In this document: one piece after another, positions 54,573-62,758 of the stretch | How positions within the stretch are numbered: the first letter of the stretch is position 1 | Layout: every line of letters begins with the position of its first letter | Notes under the pieces: generated by a model | What the model saw: the letters and a program-made list of their open reading frames with translations, nothing else | Databases searched by the model: none | Told to the model about the DNA's origin: nothing | Translations under genes and position numbers: made by a program | From: Aliishimia ponticola | Lineage (GTDB): Bacteria > Pseudomonadota > Alphaproteobacteria > Rhodobacterales > Rhodobacteraceae | Length of the DNA: 64,000 nt | Direction: 5' to 3' | Assembly (NCBI RefSeq): GCF_004803475.1 | Contig: NZ_SRKY01000001.1 | Coordinates: forward strand, 62,001 to 126,000

Positions 54573-55862
54573 TCAGGCCAGAAGCTGCAACCTGACGCGG
54601 GTGCCGCGCCCCGGCTGGCTTTCGACAGCGACGTCACCGCCCGAATGCCGGGCAAAGCCCAGAACCGTCGCCAGCCCCAGTCCGGTGCCTTGGCCTGCGG
54701 GCTTGGTGGTGTAGAACGGATCGAACACTTTGGGCATCACCGCCGGGTCGATCCCGGTGCCGGTATCGCTGACCTCGAACACCACCATCGGTTTGCCCGG
54801 CTGCCGGCCAGCGCGGCCCTCATGCGGGGACACGCGGTATGTCTCAAGGGAAATCCGCCCGCTGGCGGGGATTGCATCGCGCGCATTGACGATCAGGTTG
54901 ATCAGCGCCGCTTTCAGCGCGCTTTCGTCAATGATGATATCCCCCATATCGCTGGGTTTTTGCGTCTCGAAAGAGATATTGGGCGGCAATACATGCCGCA
55001 CGAGGCTTTCTACATCATCCACCACGTCGATGGGATCGACGGGGCCCGGCGACAGCGTGGCGCGGCGCGCATAGAGGTTCAGCTGCGCCGTCAGGTCCGC
55101 GCCCCGGCGCGTGGCCCGCAGCGCATCCTTGATGAATGTCGTCCGCTCACGGTCATCGGGCGCTTCGGCCAACAGTTCAAGATTGCCTTGAATAACGCTA
55201 AGCACATTCATGAAATCATGGGATATTCCGCCGGTGAGCGTCGACAGCGCCTCGACCTTTTGTGCGCGCATCAACTGCGTCTGGGTGTTGATCAGGCGTT
55301 CGCTGGCATTCTGCGCCTCGCGCACGGCTATGCAGAAATACATGCAGATCGCCGTCGCCAGCACCAGACCGCCGATGAAATGCGGATCAGACCAACTGGG
55401 TTCTGCGACCTGAAAGGCGATGGCGAGAAAGCTGAATATGATCGGCAGAAGATAGGCGACCGCTGTTTGCCATGTGCGGGCCCGCAGCAGGATGACGTTC
55501 ACCGACGCACCTGCCAGCAGTACTGCGCTGGCCAGTTTCCATACCGGATCTTCGAAGCTCCACAGATAGACCGGCAAGGTGGCAAAGGCCGAGGCGACCA
55601 GGAACCCGGCGGCGACCACCAGATAGAACCGTGCGCGCGACGGCTGCCGCGCCAAGTGGTCGATTGCCAGTTTCTCCAACACGACTGCACCGTAATACGC
55701 CGCGACCCACAGGATCAGAAAGTTCAGCCCGAACAGCATCCAACCGATCAGGATGGTCGAAACAACAAGCCCCGTGCGGGCGATGAATTCAAAGCTGCTC
55801 GCGCTTTCGCTGCGTTGGAGTTCGCGAATGATTTCGCGTGGGGGAAAGCTGATGCCCGACAT
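54573..55862 (-). CDS. Membrane histidine kinase
   Basis: 429 residues. About six N-terminal spans (residues 25-190), a short coiled coil, H-box ALSTLTGGISHDFMNVLSVI near residue 210, N-box LINLIVNARDAIP, G1 SDTGTGID, F-box FDPFYTTKPAGQGTGLGLAT. The ligand is unknown. It probably phosphorylates the receiver encoded next to it. ATG at 55862. Confidence 0.9.
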   Translation of the reverse strand: MSGISFPPREIIRELQRSESASSFEFIARTGLVVSTILIGWMLFGLNFLILWVAAYYGAVVLEKLAIDHLARQPSRARFYLVVAAGFLVASAFATLPVYLWSFEDPVWKLASAVLLAGASVNVILLRARTWQTAVAYLLPIIFSFLAIAFQVAEPSWSDPHFIGGLVLATAICMYFCIAVREAQNASERLINTQTQLMRAQKVEALSTLTGGISHDFMNVLSVIQGNLELLAEAPDDRERTTFIKDALRATRRGADLTAQLNLYARRATLSPGPVDPIDVVDDVESLVRHVLPPNISFETQKPSDMGDIIIDESALKAALINLIVNARDAIPASGRISLETYRVSPHEGRAGRQPGKPMVVFEVSDTGTGIDPAVMPKVFDPFYTTKPAGQGTGLGLATVLGFARHSGGDVAVESQPGRGTRVRLQLLA

Positions 55863-56017
55863 GCGCCCGTCTTCTATGTAGCGGTTATCACCATCGCAAT
55901 CGCTATATCACGTGGGCGACGCTAGGTTGAAATGCAGGCCAAGGCAACAAGTTATCGCGCTATGGGGGTATTAAGGCGGCGCAAACAATCTAGGGTTGTC
56001 TGCGCTCCAGAAAGAAA

Positions 56018-56045
56018 CGCGGCGCCCCCTGTCGAAGACGCCGCG
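56018..56045 (-). terminator. Terminator of acs
   Basis: On the minus strand a 7-bp stem (CGCGGCG with CGCCGCG, 14-nt loop) is followed by TTTCTTTC, 38 bp after the acs stop. Confidence 0.7.
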
Positions 56046-56082
56046 CGGATTGAGCAGGTATTCAGCCGATAGCGGCCGCCGC

Positions 56083-58026
56083 TTAGCGGTTCATCCGGTT
56101 ATCAATCAGTTCATCGACCACGGACGGGTCCGCAAGTGTCGACGTATCACCAAGGCTGCCATAGTCATTTTCGGCGATCTTGCGCAGGATACGACGCATG
56201 ATCTTGCCGGACCGTGTCTTGGGCAGGCCGGGTGACCACTGGATCAGGTCCGGGCTGGCGATCGGGCCGATTTCCTGCCGGACCCAGTTGCGCAGTTCCA
56301 GACGCAGTTCGTCAGTGGGTTCCTGCCCGGTCATCAGCGTGACATAGCAATAGATGCCTTGTCCCTTGATGTTGTGCGGATAGCCCACAACGGCCGCTTC
56401 GGCGACTTTCTCGTGCGCGACGAGGGCGGATTCGACCTCTGCCGTGCCCATCCGGTGGCCGGAGACGTTGATCACGTCATCGACGCGGCCGGTGATCCAA
56501 TAGTCGCCATCCTCATCGCGGCGGCACCCATCGCCGGTGAAGTAGTAGCCTTTGTAATCCGAGAAATAGGTTTTCTCGAACCGCTCATGGTCGCCCCAGA
56601 CCGTGCGCATTTGGCCGGGCCAGCTGTCCTTCATGCACAGCACGCCTTCGACGCCGTCGCCTTCGATCTCTTCGCCCGATGTCGGATCAAGCACGACCGG
56701 CATTACGCCAAAGAACGGCTTTTGCGCCGCACCCGGTTTGGTCGCATGTGCGCCGGGCAGGGGGGTCATCAAATGGCCGCCAGTTTCGGTCTGCCACCAC
56801 GTGTCAACGATGGGGCATTTGCCGCCGCCGACCACGTTGTAATACCAATCCCATGCTTCGGGGTTGATCGGCTCGCCCACCGTGCCCAGCAGCTTGAGGC
56901 TGGACAGATCGCATTTCGTCACGAAATCGTCGCCTTGCCCCATCAGGGCGCGGATCGCGGTCGGCGCGGTGTAGAACTGGTTGACCTTGTGCTTTTCGCA
57001 GACCTGCCAGAAGCGGCTGGCATCCGGGAAGGTCGGCACGCCTTCGAACATCAGCGTCGTCGCCCCGTTGGCGAGCGGGCCATAAACGATATAGCTGTGC
57101 CCTGTGACCCAGCCCACATCGGCCGTACACCAATAAACGTCGCCCTCATGGTAATCGAAGGTGATCTGGTGCGTCATGGCTGCATAGACCAGATAACCGC
57201 CCGTCGTATGCACCACGCCCTTGGGCTGGCCGGTGGAGCCGGAGGTATACAGGATGAACAGCGGGTCTTCGGCGTTCACCGGCTCTGGCGGGCAATCGTC
57301 GGCAACTTTCGCGGCCTCTTCCTCGTACCAGAAATCAAGTCCGTTGCGGAACGCGATCTGCTGGCCTGTGCGCTTGACGATCAGGCATTGAACATCGTCG
57401 GTGTCATGCAGCAGCGCTTTGTTGACGTTGTCTTTCAGGTTGGTGACGCGGCCACCGCGCGGGGCACCATCGGCGGTGATGACCACCTTCGCGTCGCAGC
57501 CATTGACCCGTGCGCCCAAGGCGTCAGGCGAGAAGCCCGCGAACACGATGGAATGGATCGCACCGATCCGGGCGCAGGCCAGCATCGCATAGGCGGCCTC
57601 CGGGATCATCGGCAGATAGATCACCACGCGGTCGCCTTTACCCACGCCCATGCCCTTGAGGACATTGGCCATCTTGCAGGTATTCCGGTGCAGTTCGCGA
57701 TAGGTGATGTGCTGGGCCGCATCATTGGGATCATCGGGTTCAAAGATGATCGCAGTCTGATCGCCGCGCGTTTCAAGGTGGCGGTCGATGCAGTTGGCGG
57801 CGACGTTCAGCACGCCGTCCTCGTACCACTTGATCGACACGTTCCCCAGATCGAAGCTTACATCCTTGATGCGCGTCGGGTCTTTGATCCAGTCGATCCG
57901 TCCTGCCTGTTCTTTCCAAAACGCATCCGGATCGGCGAGCGAGGCGGCATACATCTCGTCATATTTGGCAGCATTGACATGGGCGTTGGCAGCCATAGCT
58001 GCCGGTGGGGCATAAGTCTTGGACAT
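56083..58026 (-). CDS. acs: Acetate--CoA ligase (acetyl-CoA synthetase)
   Basis: 647 residues, usual length; makes acetyl-CoA from acetate, ATP and CoA. Motifs: [53 protein letters not shown] (hinge), and the lysine motif [11 protein letters not shown], the site usually acetylated to switch the enzyme off. A TTTGTAAA motif lies upstream at 58174, as for the RamB-like regulator. Divergent from the second TRAP operon, about 400 bp away. Confidence 0.97.
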   Translation of the reverse strand: MSKTYAPPAAMAANAHVNAAKYDEMYAASLADPDAFWKEQAGRIDWIKDPTRIKDVSFDLGNVSIKWYEDGVLNVAANCIDRHLETRGDQTAIIFEPDDPNDAAQHITYRELHRNTCKMANVLKGMGVGKGDRVVIYLPMIPEAAYAMLACARIGAIHSIVFAGFSPDALGARVNGCDAKVVITADGAPRGGRVTNLKDNVNKALLHDTDDVQCLIVKRTGQQIAFRNGLDFWYEEEAAKVADDCPPEPVNAEDPLFILYTSGSTGQPKGVVHTTGGYLVYAAMTHQITFDYHEGDVYWCTADVGWVTGHSYIVYGPLANGATTLMFEGVPTFPDASRFWQVCEKHKVNQFYTAPTAIRALMGQGDDFVTKCDLSSLKLLGTVGEPINPEAWDWYYNVVGGGKCPIVDTWWQTETGGHLMTPLPGAHATKPGAAQKPFFGVMPVVLDPTSGEEIEGDGVEGVLCMKDSWPGQMRTVWGDHERFEKTYFSDYKGYYFTGDGCRRDEDGDYWITGRVDDVINVSGHRMGTAEVESALVAHEKVAEAAVVGYPHNIKGQGIYCYVTLMTGQEPTDELRLELRNWVRQEIGPIASPDLIQWSPGLPKTRSGKIMRRILRKIAENDYGSLGDTSTLADPSVVDELIDNRMNR

Positions 58027-58427
58027 GGAGCTCCTCCCTCTGACTTCCGAATGCGCCGGGGGCGTCCCTGCGGCCCCGTCGTCGACTTGGATATTAACGA
58101 ACGATGAAAAGAAAGAAACAACCCGCAGAAATATAAGGGTTTCTTGGTAAAGTTTTTTCCAAGTCGCGCGGGGTTTGTAAATTTCTTGCTGTAAATCTGA
58201 AAATGTCTCGGAAAATCGTTGCGTTGACTGTTAAGCCGGGCAGGGGCACATGGCCACATGCGTGGCGCAGAGCCACGCCCGCCGGGGCAGTGCGTCAAGA
58301 GTCGCGACTTTGGTCGTGGTTGGGCGCGCGTGCCACGAGATTCGATCCGACTTGGCACTGGCGGCGTGCTGCGCTAGCGTCTGGCCGAGCGGATCGGTAA
58401 CAGGTCCGCAGATAAGGGAGATATCAT
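58027..58427. promoter_or_regulatory. Divergent regulatory region between acs and the second TRAP operon
   Basis: About 400 bp, no gene. AT-rich from 58090 to 58230. Contains TTTGTAAA at 58174-58181, followed by CTGTAAAT 15 bp on, candidate RamB sites for acs. The TRAP gene ribosome binding site AAGGGAG is at its end. Confidence 0.5.
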
Positions 58428-59444
58428 ATGAACAAGATTGCCGTTGGCGCCGTCGCTGGTGCCATGTCCTTTGCCTTCGTGTCCGATGCAATGGCGACAG
58501 AGTGGAATGTCTCGGTCTGGGGCAAGCGCCGCGCCTTCACCGAGCATATCGAAAAACTGGCCGAGCTTGTGTCTGAAAAGACCAATGGCGAATTCACCAT
58601 GAATGTCAGCTATGGCGGGCTCAGCAAGAACCGCGAGAACCTTGACGGGATCTCCATCGGGGCGTTCGAAATGGCGCAATTCTGCGCGGGCTATCACCGC
58701 GACAAGAACCGCGTGATCACCGTACTGGAACTGCCGTTCCTCGGGGTGGAAAACCTTGCGCAGGAAGTGGCTGTGTCGCAGGCCGTGTATTCGCACCCCG
58801 CCGCGACCGAGGAAATGGCCCAGTGGAACGCCAAGCTGCTGATGACTTCGCCCATGCCGCAATACAATATCGTGGGCACCGGCGAGGCGCGCACCGATCT
58901 GGCGGATTTCGACGGGATGCGCGTGCGCGCCACCGGCGGGATCGGCAAGGCGTTTGAAGCCGTGGGCGGCGTGCCGACCTCTGTGACCGCGACCGAAGCC
59001 TATCAGGCGATGGAAGGCGGGCTGGTCGATACAGTGGCCTTCGCGCAGCACGCGCACCTGTCCTTTGGCACGATCAATCAGGCTGACTGGTGGACCGCCA
59101 ACCTGAACCCCGGCACCGTGAACTGCCCGGTTGTGGTGAATATCGACGCCTATGAAGACCTGAGCGACGAACACCGCGCCGCGCTGGACAGCTCCATTCC
59201 CGAAGCGATCGATCATTATCTTGCCAACTACGGCGAGCTTCTGAAACGCTGGGACAGCGTGCTGGAAGAAAAGGGTGTCGAAAAGGTCATGATCTCGGAT
59301 GAGGTGATCTCCGAATTCCGTGCCAAGGCCGCCGATCCGATCCGCGACGCGTGGATTGCGGACATGGAAGCCCAGGGCCTGCCGGGCCAGGAGCTTTATG
59401 ACCTGGTGGTGAAAACGCTTGCCGACGCCAAGTCCGGAAGCTGA
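58428..59444 (+). CDS. TRAP transporter solute-binding protein (second operon)
   Basis: 338 residues with a signal peptide (cleavage near residue 24, after DAMA) and DctP-type fold. The carboxylate-binding Arg region is GMRVRATGGIGKAFEAVG, with QAMEGGLVDTVAFAQHAHLS following. The ligand is unknown. It is encoded next to acs, which may hint at a two-to-four-carbon acid. ATG behind AAGGGAG. Confidence 0.9.
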   Translation: MNKIAVGAVAGAMSFAFVSDAMATEWNVSVWGKRRAFTEHIEKLAELVSEKTNGEFTMNVSYGGLSKNRENLDGISIGAFEMAQFCAGYHRDKNRVITVLELPFLGVENLAQEVAVSQAVYSHPAATEEMAQWNAKLLMTSPMPQYNIVGTGEARTDLADFDGMRVRATGGIGKAFEAVGGVPTSVTATEAYQAMEGGLVDTVAFAQHAHLSFGTINQADWWTANLNPGTVNCPVVVNIDAYEDLSDEHRAALDSSIPEAIDHYLANYGELLKRWDSVLEEKGVEKVMISDEVISEFRAKAADPIRDAWIADMEAQGLPGQELYDLVVKTLADAKSGS

Positions 59445-59472
59445 TAACGCAATCTAAGCTGCGCTTCGGCCC

Positions 59473-59508
59473 GGCACCGCCTCTGCGTTTGTTCGTGGGG
59501 GCGGTGCC
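59473..59508 (+). terminator. Hairpin between binding-protein and small-permease genes (second TRAP operon)
   Basis: A perfect 9-bp stem, GGCACCGCC with GGCGGTGCC, and an 18-nt loop, 28 bp after the binding-protein stop and 45 bp before the small permease. Similar in place to those in the malonate and liv operons. Confidence 0.55.
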
Positions 59509-59552
59509 CCGTTGGGGCGGGGCGCAGTTTTCTTCAAAGAACAGGGGGCAAG

Positions 59553-60179
59553 ATGGCCGGTTCCGCAGCCGTTCTCCAAGATTCCAGCCTGCTCAGCCGT
59601 TTTGATCGCGCTTTGGTGCCGATCGAGCGGTTCTGTGCATATCTGAGTGGTTTTGCCGTATTCTCGCTGATGTTTCTGGCGGTCTACTTCGTGGCCTCGC
59701 GCAAGCTGGGGTTCCCGACCAAGGGCTATGTCGACATCATTGAATTGCTGATGCCGCTGATCGCGATCATGGGCGTGTCCTATGTGCAGCGTGAGGGCGC
59801 ACATATCCGCATGGACATGCTGGTGGGCGCGCTACGGGGCAGGGCGCTTTGGTTTTTCGAGCTGATCTCGGTCCTGCTGATCCTCGTGCTGGCCATTGGA
59901 CTGGCCTATGGCGCGTGGGAACATTTCGCCCGCTCCTTCGACTGTTCGCGGCCCCTGTGTTCGCGCGACAGTACAACTGACATTTACCTGCCCGTCTGGC
60001 CCGCCAAGCTGGTGGTGCCGGTGGCGCTTTTCGTGCTGATCGCCCGGCTGATCCTGCAAATCTGGGGATATGCCCGCGCACTGGTCCTGGGGCTTGAAAC
60101 GCCCGCCGCTGTGCCGTTGCAAATGTCCGTGGCGGAACAGGCGCGGCTCGAAGCGTCTTCCGTGGAAGGGGCCGACTGA
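59553..60179 (+). CDS. TRAP transporter small permease DctQ (second operon)
   Basis: 208 residues; four spans after a 30-residue N-terminal arm. Family segments: VDIIELLMPLIAIMGVSYVQREGAHIRMDML. The periplasmic loop has CSRPLCSRDS with two cysteines. Its stop overlaps the large-permease ATG (TGATG). Confidence 0.88.
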   Translation: MAGSAAVLQDSSLLSRFDRALVPIERFCAYLSGFAVFSLMFLAVYFVASRKLGFPTKGYVDIIELLMPLIAIMGVSYVQREGAHIRMDMLVGALRGRALWFFELISVLLILVLAIGLAYGAWEHFARSFDCSRPLCSRDSTTDIYLPVWPAKLVVPVALFVLIARLILQIWGYARALVLGLETPAAVPLQMSVAEQARLEASSVEGAD

Positions 60180-61609
60180 TGGATACGATTACGATTGGCC
60201 TTTGGGTCACTGCCGGCATGCTGGTCGTTGTTCTTCTGGGCATGCGGGTCGCCTTCGCGGCGGGTCTGGCCGGATTTGTCGGCATCACGTGGGTGTTCTG
60301 GGACCGCGCCAAATATGCGACGGACAAGTTCCTGTACTGGAACGAACGGCGCGAGGTCTGGGACGGTGCGCTGGGCAAGGCCATGCAGATCGCCGGGTCG
60401 ATCCCGCAATCGAAGGTCAGCTCCAACGTGTTGTCGCTGATCCCCGTCTTCATCCTGATCGGCTATCTGGCCTATCACGCCAAGCTGACCTCCGCCCTGT
60501 TCGAGGCCTGCAAGCGCTGGTTCGCGTGGGTGCCGGGGGGGCTGGCTGTTTCAACCGTTTTCGCCACCGCCGGGTTCGCGGCGGTTTCTGGCGCCTCGGT
60601 GGCGACGGCGGCTGTCTTTGCCCGCATCGCGATCCCCGAGATGCTCAAGATCGGCTATAACAAGCAATTCGCGGCCGGGGTCGTGGCGGCAGGGGGCACG
60701 CTGGCCTCGCTGATCCCGCCATCGGCCATTCTGGTGATCTATGCGATCATCGTCGAACAGGATGTGGGCAAGCTGCTGCTGGCCGGCTTTATTCCCGGCG
60801 CGTTTTCCGCAGTGGTTTATGCGGCGATCATCATCGGCATCGCGCTTGTCTTCAAAAACGTCGGCCCGCCGGTGCGCGGCTATACCTGGAGCCAGCGCTT
60901 CGCCGCACTGCCGCCCGCCTTGCCGATCGTAGCGGTGGTGATCATCATCATCTTCTTCGTCTACAACCCGTTCGGAGACGCATGGGGCACCCCGACAGAA
61001 GGTGGCGCGATTGGCGCGTTCATCATCTTCTGCATGGCGATGCTGCGGGGGATGCGCTGGCCCGAACTGAAGGCCGCGCTGCTGGAAACCGCAAAGCTGA
61101 CCGTGATGATTTTCACCATCATCTGGGGCGTGCTGATCTATGTACGCTTTTTGGGCTTTGCCAAGCTGCCCGATGCCTTTGCCGACTGGATCACGTCGCT
61201 GGAGATGTCTCCGATGTTGATCCTTGTCTGTATCCTGCTGGCCTATGCGGTGCTGGGGATGTTCATGGACGCCATCGGGATGCTGCTTTTGACGCTGCCG
61301 GTGGTCTACCCGGCGGTGATGGCGCTCAACGGGGGTGAAACCGTCGCGGCCGCCGACAGCGCCTTTGGCATGTCCGGCCCGATGTGCGCGATCTGGTTCG
61401 GGATATTGGTGGTCAAGATGGCGGAGTTCTGTCTGATCACGCCGCCCATTGGCCTGAACTGCTTCGTTGTGGCGGGCGTGCGCGAAGACCTCAGCGTGCA
61501 GGATGTGTTCAAGGGCGTGACTCCGTTCTTCATCGCCGATGCGGTGACGATTGCGCTGCTGGTGGCCTTCCCGTCGATCGTGCTCTGGCTGCCGTCGCTG
61601 GCCGGTTAG
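60179..61609 (+). CDS. TRAP transporter large permease DctM (second operon)
   Basis: 476 residues, 12-span carrier. Segments GASVATAAVFARIAIPEM, AGGTLASLIPPSAILVIYAI and the late LITPPIGLNCFVVAGV are typical. It has an insertion near residue 40-75 (NERREVWDGALGKAMQ) absent from the malonate-type copy. Functions with the small permease and binding protein of this operon. Confidence 0.92.
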   Translation: MDTITIGLWVTAGMLVVVLLGMRVAFAAGLAGFVGITWVFWDRAKYATDKFLYWNERREVWDGALGKAMQIAGSIPQSKVSSNVLSLIPVFILIGYLAYHAKLTSALFEACKRWFAWVPGGLAVSTVFATAGFAAVSGASVATAAVFARIAIPEMLKIGYNKQFAAGVVAAGGTLASLIPPSAILVIYAIIVEQDVGKLLLAGFIPGAFSAVVYAAIIIGIALVFKNVGPPVRGYTWSQRFAALPPALPIVAVVIIIIFFVYNPFGDAWGTPTEGGAIGAFIIFCMAMLRGMRWPELKAALLETAKLTVMIFTIIWGVLIYVRFLGFAKLPDAFADWITSLEMSPMLILVCILLAYAVLGMFMDAIGMLLLTLPVVYPAVMALNGGETVAAADSAFGMSGPMCAIWFGILVVKMAEFCLITPPIGLNCFVVAGVREDLSVQDVFKGVTPFFIADAVTIALLVAFPSIVLWLPSLAG

Positions 61610-61615
61610 CGGGGG

Positions 61616-61714
61616 CCGGAAACCGACCCGGTTTCCGGTCGCAATCCGTGCCGGATTGCGGGCCCGGCCCGGAGAGGCATTTGAAAGGATGGGAAACCGG
61701 GCCGGTTTCCCATC
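61616..61714 (+). repeat. Cluster of three hairpins after the second TRAP operon
   Basis: Three perfect stems in 99 bp: 61616-61638 (9 bp, CCGGAAACC), 61641-61659 (8 bp, GCAATCCG), 61688-61714 (11 bp, GATGGGAAACC). Stems one and three share GGAAACC...GGTTTCC. None has a T-run. Likely a 3'-end of both converging transcripts, or a REP-like repeat. Confidence 0.55.
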
Positions 61715-61742
61715 GCCATTCCTTGGTCCGGATCGCGCGGCC

Positions 61743-62618
61743 TCAGCCGTCGAGCGCGCGCAGCCGTTTGATCAGCGAGGACGTGTCCCAGCGCCCGCCG
61801 CCGATCTTCTGGACATCCTTGTAGAACTGATCGACCAGCGCCGTGACCGGCAGGCTCGCCCCGTTTTCATCCGCCGTATCAAGGCAGATGCCCAAATCCT
61901 TGCGCATCCAGTCCACGGCGAAGCCATGGTCGAATTCGTCATCCAGCATGGTTTCAAACCGGTTGACCATTTGCCAGCTGCCTGCCGCGCCGCCGCCGAT
62001 CACCTCGACCACCGCGCGCCCATCCAGCCCGGCCTTCTGGGCAAAATGCAAGCCTTCGGACAGGCCCTGCACCAGACCTGCGATACAGATCTGATTGACC
62101 ATCTTGGTCAACTGCCCCGCGCCGCTCTCGCCCAAGCGTTTGCACAGTTTGGAATAGGCGTCGATCATCGGTGCGGCCCGGTCATAGACCTCGGCATCGC
62201 CGCCGCACATGACCACAAGCTGTCCATTCTCGGCCCCCGCCTGACCGCCAGAGACCGGCGCATCCACGAAACCGACGCCCGCCGCCTTTGCGACGTCGTA
62301 AAGCTCTGCCGTGACCTTGGCCGACACCGTCGTGTGATCGACAAAGACGCTGCCCTTGTCCATGCCTGCAAGCGCGCCATCCGGGCCCGTGCAAACGGCG
62401 CGCAGATCATCGTCATTGCCGACGCAGGCCATCACGAATTCCGCGCCTTCGGCTGCCGCGCGCGGCGTTGCCGCTGCCGTGCCGCCATGCTCCTTGACCC
62501 ATGCCTCTGCCTTGGCCTGTGTCCGGTTATACACCGTCACCTCATGCCCGGCCTTTGCCAGATACCCCGCCATCGGGTAGCCCATGACCCCCAATCCCAG
62601 AAACGCAACTTTCGCCAT
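61743..62618 (-). CDS. NAD(P)-dependent oxidoreductase, 3-hydroxyisobutyrate dehydrogenase family
   Basis: 291 residues from the ATG at 62618, 6 nt after AGGAG; an ATG at 62621 immediately precedes it. N-terminal Rossmann motif GLGVMGYPMAGYLAKAGHEV, substrate motif FVDAPVSGGQAGAENGQL, catalytic Lys in TKMVNQ near residue 172. Related enzymes reduce 3-hydroxyisobutyrate, tartronate semialdehyde, glyoxylate or succinic semialdehyde; the sequence alone does not select one. It is divergent from the molybdoenzyme gene, 140 bp apart. Confidence 0.88.
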   Translation of the reverse strand: MAKVAFLGLGVMGYPMAGYLAKAGHEVTVYNRTQAKAEAWVKEHGGTAAATPRAAAEGAEFVMACVGNDDDLRAVCTGPDGALAGMDKGSVFVDHTTVSAKVTAELYDVAKAAGVGFVDAPVSGGQAGAENGQLVVMCGGDAEVYDRAAPMIDAYSKLCKRLGESGAGQLTKMVNQICIAGLVQGLSEGLHFAQKAGLDGRAVVEVIGGGAAGSWQMVNRFETMLDDEFDHGFAVDWMRKDLGICLDTADENGASLPVTALVDQFYKDVQKIGGGRWDTSSLIKRLRALDG

Positions 62619-62758
62619 CATCCTCTCCTCGGTCCGATATTCGCGCAGCGCCGTGTTCTGCGGCCAGTGCCGCCACGGTTCGTGCGCCACTATGAAGCCC
62701 GCGCGGCGAAGTCGAAAGGGGCAATGACAACGCCTGGCCGCTATGCCACGGTGCGCCC

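Noticed and set aside
56359-58107. Long open frame antisense to acs
   Set aside because: It mirrors the G+C-rich codon pattern of acs, has no family features, and lacks a ribosome binding site. The same holds for long frames antisense to accC/accB, clpX, the first acyl-CoA synthetase and the molybdoenzyme gene.
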